In this document: positions 7,133 to 13,885 of the stretch, one piece after another
Numbering within the stretch: the stretch's first letter is position 1
Layout of the letters: each line of letters opens with the position of its first letter
Source of the DNA: GCA-2686265 sp036010965
GTDB taxonomy: Bacteria > Planctomycetota > UBA1135 > GCA-002686595
Direction of reading: 5' to 3'
DNA: 14,107 nt
NCBI GenBank assembly: GCA_036010965.1
Contig: DASCMO010000136.1
Span: 1-14,107 of the forward strand
Notes under the pieces: model-generated
Database searches by the model: none
What the model saw: the letters and a program-made list of their open reading frames with translations, nothing else
Told to the model about the DNA's origin: nothing
Program-made: the position numbers and the translations under genes

Positions 7133-7585
7133 ATGGAACCCCAGCACCCCGAGACCGCCAATCCTGCACGCCGCCTGGGCGCGGATCGCCGGCGCCGTCC
7201 GACGGCGCGCCTCTCGCGCCATTCCTTCATCGGCGGGCGAAGGCGTGCGCCGCGCCGTGCGGCCGAGGTCGCGGAGGCCTTCGTGGACCTCTACGACCCC
7301 CGCCTGCTGGCCTGCGTCGTCTGGATCGGGCTGATGAACGCCTTCGACTGCTTCTTCACCCTCTACCACCTGCAGGCCGGCGGCGTGGAGCTGAATCCGG
7401 TGGCTGACGCCCTCCTGGGTTCGGGGCGCGTGGGCTTCGTGCTTCTCAAATCACTCGTCATCACCCTGGCCCTCCTGGTGCTGTGCGTGCATCGCAACTT
7501 CCGCCTGGCCCGAACGGGTTTGTGGATCGCCGCCCTGGCCTACACCCTGCTGGTCGCCTACCACTTGACCCTCCTGGGAGCCTGA
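7133..7585 (+). CDS. DUF5658-like small membrane protein
   Basis: This 150-residue protein has a very basic N-terminal tail followed by three likely membrane helices (about 57-78, 99-119, 127-147). NAFDCFFTLYHLQAGGVELNPV (69-90, given here as NAFDCFFTLYHL at 69-80 and GGVELNPV at 83-90) is the recognisable core of the DUF5658 family. The tail motif DRRRRPTARLSRHSFIGGRR (18-37) recalls Arg-rich leaders seen in relatives. The tail should face the cytoplasm by the positive-inside rule. ATG 7133 has aggaaagag (7116-7124) at proper spacing and lies 19 bases after truD, so co-transcription is likely. No biochemical function is known to me for the family, and a role in glycan assembly is only guilt by association. 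Confidence 0.78.
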   Translation: MEPQHPETANPARRLGADRRRRPTARLSRHSFIGGRRRAPRRAAEVAEAFVDLYDPRLLACVVWIGLMNAFDCFFTLYHLQAGGVELNPVADALLGSGRVGFVLLKSLVITLALLVLCVHRNFRLARTGLWIAALAYTLLVAYHLTLLGA

Positions 7586-7680
7586 ACCTGGAGAGGGGCC
7601 GGTGCGGCCCGTAGACTCGATGCGCGTCGGGAGCGGGAAGATCGCGGCGCGGGCGGCGTCCCTTCCCGTCGCGCACGGCC
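7586..7680 (+). promoter_or_regulatory. 95-base gap between the two polysaccharide blocks
   Basis: This is the longest gap within the sugar cluster. GGGCC (7596-7600) can pair with GGCCC (7606-7610), and CGGGAAG (7634-7640) with CTTCCCG (7662-7668) over a 21-base loop. Neither is followed by a T-run, so no intrinsic terminator is called. The gap may hold a separate promoter for the second block, but no convincing promoter elements are visible. Confidence 0.35.
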
Positions 7681-8754
7681 ATGACCGCCTCCGATCCCCC
7701 TCAACGGCTGCAGTGCCTGATCACGGGCGGGGCGGGCTTCATCGGCGCCGCCCTGGCGCGTGAGCTCGCACGCGGCGCGGGCCGGGTGACCTGCCTGGAC
7801 GACTGCTCCGCCGGAGACCCCGGGCGCCTGGCGGGCCTGGAGAGCGTCGACTTCGTGCGCGGGGACGTGGGAGAGGCGGGCGTGCTGGCCGCAGTCCTGC
7901 ACGAGCGCGGCCCCTTCGATGTGCTGTTTCATCTGGCCGCACGGGTCGGCGTGCGCGCGGTGCTGCGCGACCCCGAGGCCTGCCGGCGCGAGAACCTGGC
8001 TGGGGTGCGGGCGTTGATTGACGCCCTGCAAAACCTGTCGGTCGAGCAGCGCCCGCGGGTCCTGGCCGCCTCCTCGAGCGAGGTCTACGACGACGGGCGC
8101 GAACCGCTGGGAGAGAGCGCTCCCCTGCGAACCGCCGAGGGGTGCGGACGCTTCGCATACGCCGCCTCGAAGCGCCGTGCAGAGGAGATGCTGGAAGCCG
8201 CGCAGCTCTGGGCCAGTGGCCGCGGTCCCGTGCACCTGCGCCTGTTCAATGTCGTCGGCCCCGGCCAGTCGGCGGAAGGCGGCATGGTCCTGCCTACCTT
8301 CGTCGAGGCGGCGCGCGCCGGGCGCCTCCTCTCCGTGCACGGCGACGGCCGTCAGGTTCGCACCTTCGCCCATGTGGACGAGGTTGCGCGCGTGCTTGCA
8401 GAGCTGGCACACCGTGCCGACTTGTCGGCCGGATCTCTGAACGTGGGCGGGCGGGCACGGACAACCATCGGCGAGCTCGCCCGCGAGGTCACTCGCCGCT
8501 GCCCTGAGGCCGCCGGAATAGAGTCCGTGGATCCGCGCGTCAGCCTGGGCCCGGCCTTCGAGGAGGTTCCCTTTCGCGTGCCCGATCTACAGCGCCTGGC
8601 AGCCCTGGGGGTCAGCGTGCCGCGCATGTCCCTGGCCGAGATCGTGTCCGACACCCTCGACCGTCACCCCCCGGCGAGCGTCGCCGAAACCGTGCCGACC
8701 GAGACCGTGCAGGCCGGGAGCGGGAGGCGCGCTTGCGCATCGCCCGCATCCTGA
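7681..8754 (+). CDS. NAD-dependent nucleotide-sugar epimerase/dehydratase (extended SDR family)
   Basis: This 357-residue extended short-chain dehydrogenase/reductase resembles UDP-glucose 4-epimerase-type enzymes, which interconvert nucleotide sugars. The cofactor loop GGAGFIG (16-22) and the acidic pair D40-D41 in CLDDCSAG indicate NAD binding. SSSEVY (131-136) gives the catalytic Ser region, and Y160-x3-K164 (YAASK) the catalytic pair. FNVVGPGQ (189-196) and GDGRQVRTFAHVDEVARVL (221-239) are the substrate-domain blocks of this family. The product could be an epimerised, decarboxylated or dehydrated sugar; sequence alone does not decide. ATG 7681 lacks a visible Shine-Dalgarno, but no better in-frame start was found. 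The last residues (about 336-357) look unstructured and overlap the start of the next gene by 22 bases. It presumably supplies a donor to the surrounding glycosyltransferases. Confidence 0.9.
   Translation: MTASDPPQRLQCLITGGAGFIGAALARELARGAGRVTCLDDCSAGDPGRLAGLESVDFVRGDVGEAGVLAAVLHERGPFDVLFHLAARVGVRAVLRDPEACRRENLAGVRALIDALQNLSVEQRPRVLAASSSEVYDDGREPLGESAPLRTAEGCGRFAYAASKRRAEEMLEAAQLWASGRGPVHLRLFNVVGPGQSAEGGMVLPTFVEAARAGRLLSVHGDGRQVRTFAHVDEVARVLAELAHRADLSAGSLNVGGRARTTIGELAREVTRRCPEAAGIESVDPRVSLGPAFEEVPFRVPDLQRLAALGVSVPRMSLAEIVSDTLDRHPPASVAETVPTETVQAGSGRRACASPAS
8723..8727 (+). promoter_or_regulatory. Shine-Dalgarno GGAGG supporting a TTG start at 8733
   Basis: GGAGG lies inside the 3' end of the epimerase gene, five bases before TTG 8733. 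No ATG or GTG at a sensible distance would give the family-typical N-terminus, so this site supports the rare TTG start of the following glycosyltransferase. Confidence 0.65.
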
Positions 8755-9881
8755 CGCGCCTCAACCTCGGCGGTCCGGCGCGGCAGTGCCTGGCCTCTGA
8801 CCCGCTGCTCGCCGAGCGCGGTCTCACGGTGCGCGTATTCTGTGGCCGCCCCGAACCTGGGGAGGGCGATCTCGTCGATGCTCTGTGCGAGCGCGGCGTC
8901 GACGTGCGGCGCATCGAGGGGTTGGGCCGCAGCTTCTCGCCCCTGGCCGATCTGCGCGCCCTGGGCCGCCTGCGCCGCGAGCTGCAAGACTTCGAGCCGG
9001 ACGTCGTCCACACCCACGCCTCGAAGGCCGGATCCCTGGGCCGGGCTGGATTCGCCCGCAGCGGCGAGGCGGCGCTCGTCCATACCTTCCACGGGCACGT
9101 CCTCGAGGGCTACTTCTCGCCGCTTCTCTCGCGCGCCCTCGTTGCTCACGAGCGGCGCCTCGCGCGGCGCAGCGACCGGATCCTGGCCGTCAGCGAGGCC
9201 ACGGGGCGCGACCTGCTGCGCCTGGGGGTCGTCGAGAGCGAGCGGCTCGAGATCGTGCCCCCGGGGATCGACCTGAAGCCGCTGCTGGCGATCGCCGGCC
9301 AGGGCGGGTGCCTGCGTCGCCGTCTGGGCGTCGGGGAGCGCGCGCGACTGATCGGGGTCGTGGGACGCCTCGCTCCGGTCAAGCGCCCCGAGCTGGCCCT
9401 GGCGGTCTTCGCGAAGGTCGCCCGGCACGACCCCCAGATCGAGCTGGTCTTTGTCGGGGACGGCGCCCTGCGCCTGGACCTGGAGCGTCGACGGGGCGCC
9501 TTGCCCCCCGACGTGGCCGCTCGCGTCCACCTGCCGGGAGCCTTCGAGTCCATGCCGGAGGTCCTGGCGGACCTCGATCTGGTGCTCTTGACCTCGCGCT
9601 CCGAAGGCTTGCCCGTGGCCCTGATCGAGGCCGCGGCGGCAGGTCGGGCGGTGGTGGCAAGCGCCGTGGGAGGCGTGGGCGAGGTGGTCGAGGACGGGCA
9701 AACGGGTCTGCTGGCCTCCAACCCGGGGGAACTCGGGCCGGCTCTGGAGCGGATGGCGGGCGACGCGGAGCTGCGGGCCGCCTGCGGCCGCCGCGCCCGG
9801 GCAGGTTGCGAGCGCTACTCGGGCAGCGCCCTGGCCGAGAGGCTCCAGGCCGTCTACCGTGCCGTCTGCGAGGAGAGGTGA
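8733..9881 (+). CDS. GT4 family glycosyltransferase 3
   Basis: This 382-residue GT4 enzyme begins MRIARILTRLNLGGPARQ from a TTG codon. The N-terminal domain has SFSPLADLRALGRL (67-80), PDVVHTHASKAGSLGR (89-104), HTFHGHVLEGYF (117-128) and DRILAVSEATGRDL (148-161). The C-terminal domain has VGRLAPVK (210-217), with donor-phosphate Arg212 and Lys217, and EX7E E291/E299 in SEGLPVALIEAAAAG. The block around HTH-x-SKAG-x-LGR and the preceding SPL-x-D-x-R is shared with the GT4 at 3705, so the two are probably paralogues. Both catalytic and donor residues are intact here. It overlaps the epimerase by 22 bases, and its TGA shares one base with the ATG of the next gene, pointing to tight co-translation. 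Confidence 0.93.
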   Translation: MRIARILTRLNLGGPARQCLASDPLLAERGLTVRVFCGRPEPGEGDLVDALCERGVDVRRIEGLGRSFSPLADLRALGRLRRELQDFEPDVVHTHASKAGSLGRAGFARSGEAALVHTFHGHVLEGYFSPLLSRALVAHERRLARRSDRILAVSEATGRDLLRLGVVESERLEIVPPGIDLKPLLAIAGQGGCLRRRLGVGERARLIGVVGRLAPVKRPELALAVFAKVARHDPQIELVFVGDGALRLDLERRRGALPPDVAARVHLPGAFESMPEVLADLDLVLLTSRSEGLPVALIEAAAAGRAVVASAVGGVGEVVEDGQTGLLASNPGELGPALERMAGDAELRAACGRRARAGCERYSGSALAERLQAVYRAVCEER

Positions 9882-11011
9882 TGCGTCTGTTGATGGTCAG
9901 TGGGGACCGGCAGGTCACGATCGGGGAGCGGGGTCCGTTCCACTCGATGCAGCGCGAGTTCTCGCGCCACTTCGAGCGGGTCGACGTGCTCTGCCCGCGC
10001 CCCGAGCGTGCTGTGGAGGTGCGGACCATTCACGAGAACGTCCACTTCCATCCCGCCGAGTGCTCGCGCTGGGGGATGGTGGGCTACATCCGTCGCCGCG
10101 GTCGGGAGCTGATCGAGGCCCACGCCCACTCGTTGATCGTCAGCCACGACTACGGCTGGTTCTACAACGGACTGGGCAGCGCGCGCCTGGCGCGCGCGAC
10201 CGGCGTGCCCTACCTCTCGGAGTTGCACCATGTCCCCGGCCATCCCGTGGCCGTCGACCTGGGCGAGCGCATCGAGTACGGCCTGGCGCGCGCCTACGTG
10301 CGATGGGCTCGCTCGCGCGCCGCGGCCTTCCGGGTTGTGAACGCCGGCGAGATGCCGGCCCTGCTCGAGCGCTGGGGGGTGAGCGCCGAGCGCGTGCTGG
10401 TCCTGCCGTCGCTCTACATCGATCTGGCCGTTTTTCATCCCGAGCCGCAGGCGGCCTTCGATCAGGACCTGTGCAGCGTGGGTCGCATGGTGAGCAACAA
10501 GGGCATGGAGCGCATCGTCGACGCCCTGGCCCTGTGCAAGGAGCGCGGGCGCCGGGTCACCGCCCTGCTGGTGGGAAAGGGACCGCTGGAAGCGGCCCTG
10601 CGCTCGCGCGTCGCGCGCCTCGGCCTCGAGGAGGAGGTGCGCTTCGTGCGCTGGGTCGAGTCCCCCGAGGAGCTGGCGCTTCTGTACCGGCGCAGTCGGC
10701 TGATGGTTTGCGCCTCCACCTGCGAAGGCGGCCCGCGCGTGACGGTCGAGGCCATGGCCTGCGGGACGCCCGTCGTGAGCACTCCGGTGGGCCAGATGAG
10801 CGAACTGCTGGGCGACGGCGCGCTGGGACGGCTGTGCGGTTTCGACAGCGAGAGCCTGGCGAGCGTCGTGAGCGAGGTCCTCGGAGATGAGCCGCGGCGG
10901 CGCTCGATGGGGGAGCGGGCGGCCGAGGTGGCTACTCGCTTCGAGTATGCGCACACCATCGGCCTCTACGCCGACGGCTTGAAGGCGCTCGCGCGCGGAG
11001 GCGGCGCGTGA
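9881..11011 (+). CDS. GT4 family glycosyltransferase 4
   Basis: This 376-residue GT-B enzyme is recognised mainly from its C-terminal half. SVGRMVSNKGMERIVDAL (199-216) carries Arg202 and Lys207, and the EX7E motif is E282/E290 in CEGGPRVTVEAMACGTPVV. The N-terminal domain is more divergent: MRLLMVSGDRQVTIGERGPF, then SHDYGWFYNGLGSARLAR (88-105), YLSELHHVPGH (111-121) and AFRVVNAGEM (149-158). There is no GGAE-type loop, suggesting a different acceptor. ATG 9881 overlaps the previous stop as TGATG, preceded by aggagagg (9871-9878). The same frame is open back to 8885 across glycosyltransferase 3, but that stretch is Arg/Pro/Gly-rich with no GT4 motif and is judged a high-GC artefact. It ends in a GTGA overlap with the next gene. 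Confidence 0.92.
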   Translation: MRLLMVSGDRQVTIGERGPFHSMQREFSRHFERVDVLCPRPERAVEVRTIHENVHFHPAECSRWGMVGYIRRRGRELIEAHAHSLIVSHDYGWFYNGLGSARLARATGVPYLSELHHVPGHPVAVDLGERIEYGLARAYVRWARSRAAAFRVVNAGEMPALLERWGVSAERVLVLPSLYIDLAVFHPEPQAAFDQDLCSVGRMVSNKGMERIVDALALCKERGRRVTALLVGKGPLEAALRSRVARLGLEEEVRFVRWVESPEELALLYRRSRLMVCASTCEGGPRVTVEAMACGTPVVSTPVGQMSELLGDGALGRLCGFDSESLASVVSEVLGDEPRRRSMGERAAEVATRFEYAHTIGLYADGLKALARGGGA

Positions 11012-12087
11012 GGCTGCTGTTCTTGACCCAGGTGATCGACGCGGACGATGCCGTGCTGGGCTTCGTCTCGCGCTGGGTGCGAGGGCTGGCGCGCAGCTGC
11101 GAGCGCGTGCGCGTCATCGCCCTCGAGGTCGGCCGCACCGACGACCTGCCAGACAACGTGGACTGTCGGGAGATCGGGCGGCGAGGTGTCGTGGGGCGCT
11201 TCCTGCGCTACCGCGGCGCTCTCGGCGAGGCCTTGCGGGACGAGGGCTTCGACGCGGTGCTGGCCCACATGGTCCCGCGCTACGCTCTGGTGGCCGCGGG
11301 CCCCGCGCGGCGCGCCGGAGCGGGCCTGTTCCTGTGGTACACCCACGCGGGCGTGGATCGTCGTCTGCGGCGGGCCGTCGAGCGCGTGGACCGGGTCTTC
11401 ACGGCGTCGGATGAGTCCATGCGCGTGGAGACCGGGCGACGGGTGGTGACCGGCCACGGCATCGATCTCGAGCACTTCGACGTGGGGGACGCGCCGCCGG
11501 ACGAGCCTGCGCGCCTGCTCTCGGTGGGGAGGCTCTCGCCGCGCAAGGACCCCCTGACCGTGCTCGATGCCCTCGCGCTCCTGCGCGGGCGCGGATGGGA
11601 ACTCGGTCTGGACCTGGTGGGACCCGGCATGACGCGCGCCGACTCGACCACCCTGGCGGCCGTTCGGTCGCGGATCGCGGAGGCCGACCTGGAGGACTGC
11701 GTCACCCTGCACGGCGCCGTTCCCTACACCGAAATTGTTCCTGTCTACCGTCGGGCAACCTGTGTCGTGAACGCCAGCCTGACCGGCAGCCTGGACAAGA
11801 CCCTGCTGGAGGCCATGGCCTGCCGGCGCCCCGTGCTGTCGTGCAACGACGCGGCGGCAGGTGCCCTTGCTCCCCTGGGGAGCGAGGCCTCCCAGTTGCT
11901 GTTTGGCGCCGGGCGGGCGGAAGAACTGGCCGAGCGCATCGAGTCTCTGCTGGAGCGCGGGGCCGAGGGGCGGGCGAGACTCGGGTGCCGGTTGCGCGAG
12001 ATCGTGGCCGAGGGCCACGAGGTCGAGCGCCTCATGGAGCGCCTGGTGAGGGAGATGGAGGCGGCGCGCGCGGGCGCCGAGGGATGA
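11008..12087 (+). CDS. GT4 family glycosyltransferase 5, variant catalytic motif
   Basis: This 359-residue protein starts MRLLFLTQVIDADDAVLGF, the N-terminal pattern of a GT4 subgroup lacking the GGAE loop. WYTHAGVDRRLRRAVERVDR (110-129) and TASDESMR (132-139) complete the first domain. VGRLSPRKDPLTVLDAL (173-189) keeps the donor-phosphate Arg175 and Lys180. The usual EX7E is altered: NASLTGSLDKTLLEAMACRRP (255-275, split here as NASLTGSLDK and TLLEAMACRRP) retains the second Glu (E268), but Gly260 stands where the first Glu should be. A TGSLDK-type variant seems to recur in some GT4-like proteins, so this may be a subfamily trait rather than decay. GTG 11008 overlaps the previous stop (GTGA) and has a strong GGAGG at 10997-11001. 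It ends in an ATGA overlap. Confidence 0.88.
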   Translation: MRLLFLTQVIDADDAVLGFVSRWVRGLARSCERVRVIALEVGRTDDLPDNVDCREIGRRGVVGRFLRYRGALGEALRDEGFDAVLAHMVPRYALVAAGPARRAGAGLFLWYTHAGVDRRLRRAVERVDRVFTASDESMRVETGRRVVTGHGIDLEHFDVGDAPPDEPARLLSVGRLSPRKDPLTVLDALALLRGRGWELGLDLVGPGMTRADSTTLAAVRSRIAEADLEDCVTLHGAVPYTEIVPVYRRATCVVNASLTGSLDKTLLEAMACRRPVLSCNDAAAGALAPLGSEASQLLFGAGRAEELAERIESLLERGAEGRARLGCRLREIVAEGHEVERLMERLVREMEAARAGAEG

Positions 12088-13862
12088 CGACTCCGGGGAT
12101 GAAGGGCGGCGTGCGCGAGGAGTTGCTGGATCCCCTGCGGCGGACCCTGGAGTGGATGGTCTCCCTGCGCGACGGACGCGGGCGCATCCTGTGTCCGGAA
12201 CACCGCGTCGAGCACAGCGGCAAGAGCGCTGGTGCGATCGTGCTGGCGCTTGAATTGCGGCGGCTGGATCCGCGGGCGGACCGTGCCCATCTGGCGGCGA
12301 TCGCCAGCGAGCAGGGGCGGCGCCTGGTCGCCAACCTCGCGCGCGAGGGTACCAGTCCGGCCCACACCTTCCGGCCGGGGCGCCACGATCCGTTCAACTG
12401 CTCAAACAGCGTGATCGACGGCGGGGCGGCCAGTGACGCCCTGGCCCAGCTCGCGGCAGAGCTCGGGGAGGAGCTCGGACCGGCCGAGCGTGAGACCTTC
12501 GCCGCGGCCAGTCTGCTGCACGCACGCACCTACCTGCGCTACGCGGTGCTCGACAAGGGCATCCCGGCCCAGCGCGCCTGGGGCCTGGCGGGCCTGGCAG
12601 CGGCCTGGGCCCTCGAGGCCGACGAGGTGCTCGAACGGGCCGCGCTGGAAGCCGTCGAGCTGCTGCAGGAGATCCAGCATCCCGACGGCAGCTACCCCTA
12701 TCACCCGCTTGAGTGGGGCGCTGAGCACCCTGGCGCCGGCGACGTCTCGGCCTACTACCAGTCGCGGACCACGGCCTTTCTGTTTCATGCTCTCGAGCGC
12801 CTGGGCCGGGATACGCGGGACGCGCACCTGCGCGCTCCCCTCGAGCGCGGGCTCGATTTCCTGCTGGCCCTCTCGGGACCGGACGGGATCAAGTGCGGCC
12901 TGGTGGAGGCCAAGCCCTGGTACTGGGGCGCCACCTACGAGGTGGCCTCCCATCCCTTCGACGCCTTCGCCCTGGCGCGCGGCTGGCGTCATTTCGAGCG
13001 CGACGACCTGGGCGATGGGGCCCTGGCCTCGTTCCGCTCCTGGGCGGCGCACATCGACGGTGACGGTCGCCTCGCGAGCCACAGGCCCGGGCCGGGGCGC
13101 GGTCGGAGCTACCAGTGCCCGCTGTTCTGGGCCGGGCACGCGATGTGGATGGCGCGCGCCGTCGAGGACCTCGAGGCGATCATGCAGCGTTCCGAGCAGG
13201 AGGACGCGGGCCCCGCACGCGCTCCGCGCGTGCGGCACTTCCCCGACGCCTCCCTGGCGCGCGTCGAGGACGGAGCGGTCGTCGCCTGGGTGCGCGGTCG
13301 GCGCCCGGGGGTCAACCTGCACCACGGCAGCCCCCACGGAGCCGGGCTGCTGCGGGTCGTCCGTCGCTCCGACGGCGCCGAGTTGCTCGAGCGCTGTCGC
13401 CTGGGGGGGCGACAGGAGGCCGAGTGGTCGGGACGCTGCGGCCTGCCCTCTGCGGGCCGCGGCTGGCGCGCGGGGCGCGGGGCGCTGCGCTTCTCCCTCT
13501 GGCTGGCTCGCGTGCACCTGCGGGCGCGTCGGCCCCTGGCGGCCCTGGCCGCGCCCTTTCGAACCCTACGGCGCGGGATCGGGGCCTTCGCCCACCCGCG
13601 GGTGAGCAGCGCCTTCGCCCTCGAGCCGGAGCTGGAGGCCCTGGCGGACGGCGTGCGCTTGATCGGCCCCCTGGCCTGGCGGGATGGAACGCCCGCGAGG
13701 GGTACGCGGGTCGAGCGCTCGTTCGTGGCCGACGGCGAGGGTCTCGTGGTGCGGGAGCGTCTCGCGGAGCGCGGGGACACCCGCTCCGTGGCCTACCGCA
13801 CACCGCACTCGGCGACGGAGTCGGACGGCGGGGACAACGAGATCAGTTACAGGCTGTCATGA
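12084..13862 (+). CDS. Soluble helical-toroid plus beta-domain protein, heparinase-II/III-like (possible glycan lyase or epimerase)
   Basis: This 592-residue protein is not firmly recognised. Residues about 15-365 form a run of amphipathic helices with aromatic/His-rich loops: HTFRPGRHDPFNCSNSV (94-110), HPDGSYPYHPLEWG (199-212), AYYQSRTTAFLFHALERLG (223-241) and KPWYWGATYEVASHPFDAFA (277-296). This is typical of an (alpha/alpha) toroid. From about 385 the sequence turns beta-rich: RHFPDASLARVEDGAVVAWV (384-403), NLHHGSPHGAGLLRVV (411-426) and VERSFVADGEGLVVRERLAE (543-562). A toroid followed by a beta-sandwich is the plan of heparinase II/III and related polysaccharide lyases, and of some uronate C5-epimerases. 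His, Tyr, Asn and Arg candidates for such chemistry are present, but none can be assigned. There is no signal peptide or membrane helix, unlike typical secreted lyases, so it may act in the cytoplasm on the growing lipid-linked glycan. ATG 12084 overlaps glycosyltransferase 5 (ATGA). Confidence 0.72.
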   Translation: MTTPGMKGGVREELLDPLRRTLEWMVSLRDGRGRILCPEHRVEHSGKSAGAIVLALELRRLDPRADRAHLAAIASEQGRRLVANLAREGTSPAHTFRPGRHDPFNCSNSVIDGGAASDALAQLAAELGEELGPAERETFAAASLLHARTYLRYAVLDKGIPAQRAWGLAGLAAAWALEADEVLERAALEAVELLQEIQHPDGSYPYHPLEWGAEHPGAGDVSAYYQSRTTAFLFHALERLGRDTRDAHLRAPLERGLDFLLALSGPDGIKCGLVEAKPWYWGATYEVASHPFDAFALARGWRHFERDDLGDGALASFRSWAAHIDGDGRLASHRPGPGRGRSYQCPLFWAGHAMWMARAVEDLEAIMQRSEQEDAGPARAPRVRHFPDASLARVEDGAVVAWVRGRRPGVNLHHGSPHGAGLLRVVRRSDGAELLERCRLGGRQEAEWSGRCGLPSAGRGWRAGRGALRFSLWLARVHLRARRPLAALAAPFRTLRRGIGAFAHPRVSSAFALEPELEALADGVRLIGPLAWRDGTPARGTRVERSFVADGEGLVVRERLAERGDTRSVAYRTPHSATESDGGDNEISYRLS

Positions 13863-13885
13863 GGGTTGTAGCTTCGGACCCATGA
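13859..13885 (+). CDS. Possible 8-codon bridging minicistron (MRVVASDP)
   Basis: ATG 13859 overlaps the toroid-gene stop as ATGA and opens a frame of eight codons. Its TGA (13883-13885) overlaps the ATG of the next gene as a second ATGA. The geometry would let ribosomes re-initiate across the gap, since no Shine-Dalgarno stands at normal spacing before ATG 13882. The peptide itself is unlikely to be functional, and chance cannot be excluded. Confidence 0.3.
   Translation: MRVVASDP

Noticed and set aside
7596..7610. Hairpin GGGCC/GGCCC after the DUF5658-like gene considered as a terminator
   Set aside because: The stem is only five base pairs and no T-run follows; GC-rich DNA yields such stems by chance.
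7620..7763. 47-codon open frame starting at ATG 7620
   Set aside because: It lacks a ribosome-binding site, overlaps the cofactor-binding motif of the epimerase in another frame and has no recognisable features.
8885..9880. Upstream in-frame extension of glycosyltransferase 4 (332 more codons)
   Set aside because: The added residues are Arg/Pro/Gly-rich and overlap all of glycosyltransferase 3's conserved motifs in another frame. ATG 9881 has a good Shine-Dalgarno and gives a normal GT4 length.
11595..12083. Upstream extension of the toroid-protein gene
   Set aside because: It overlaps glycosyltransferase 5 in a different frame, with a low-complexity product. The ATGA junction at 12084 is a better start.
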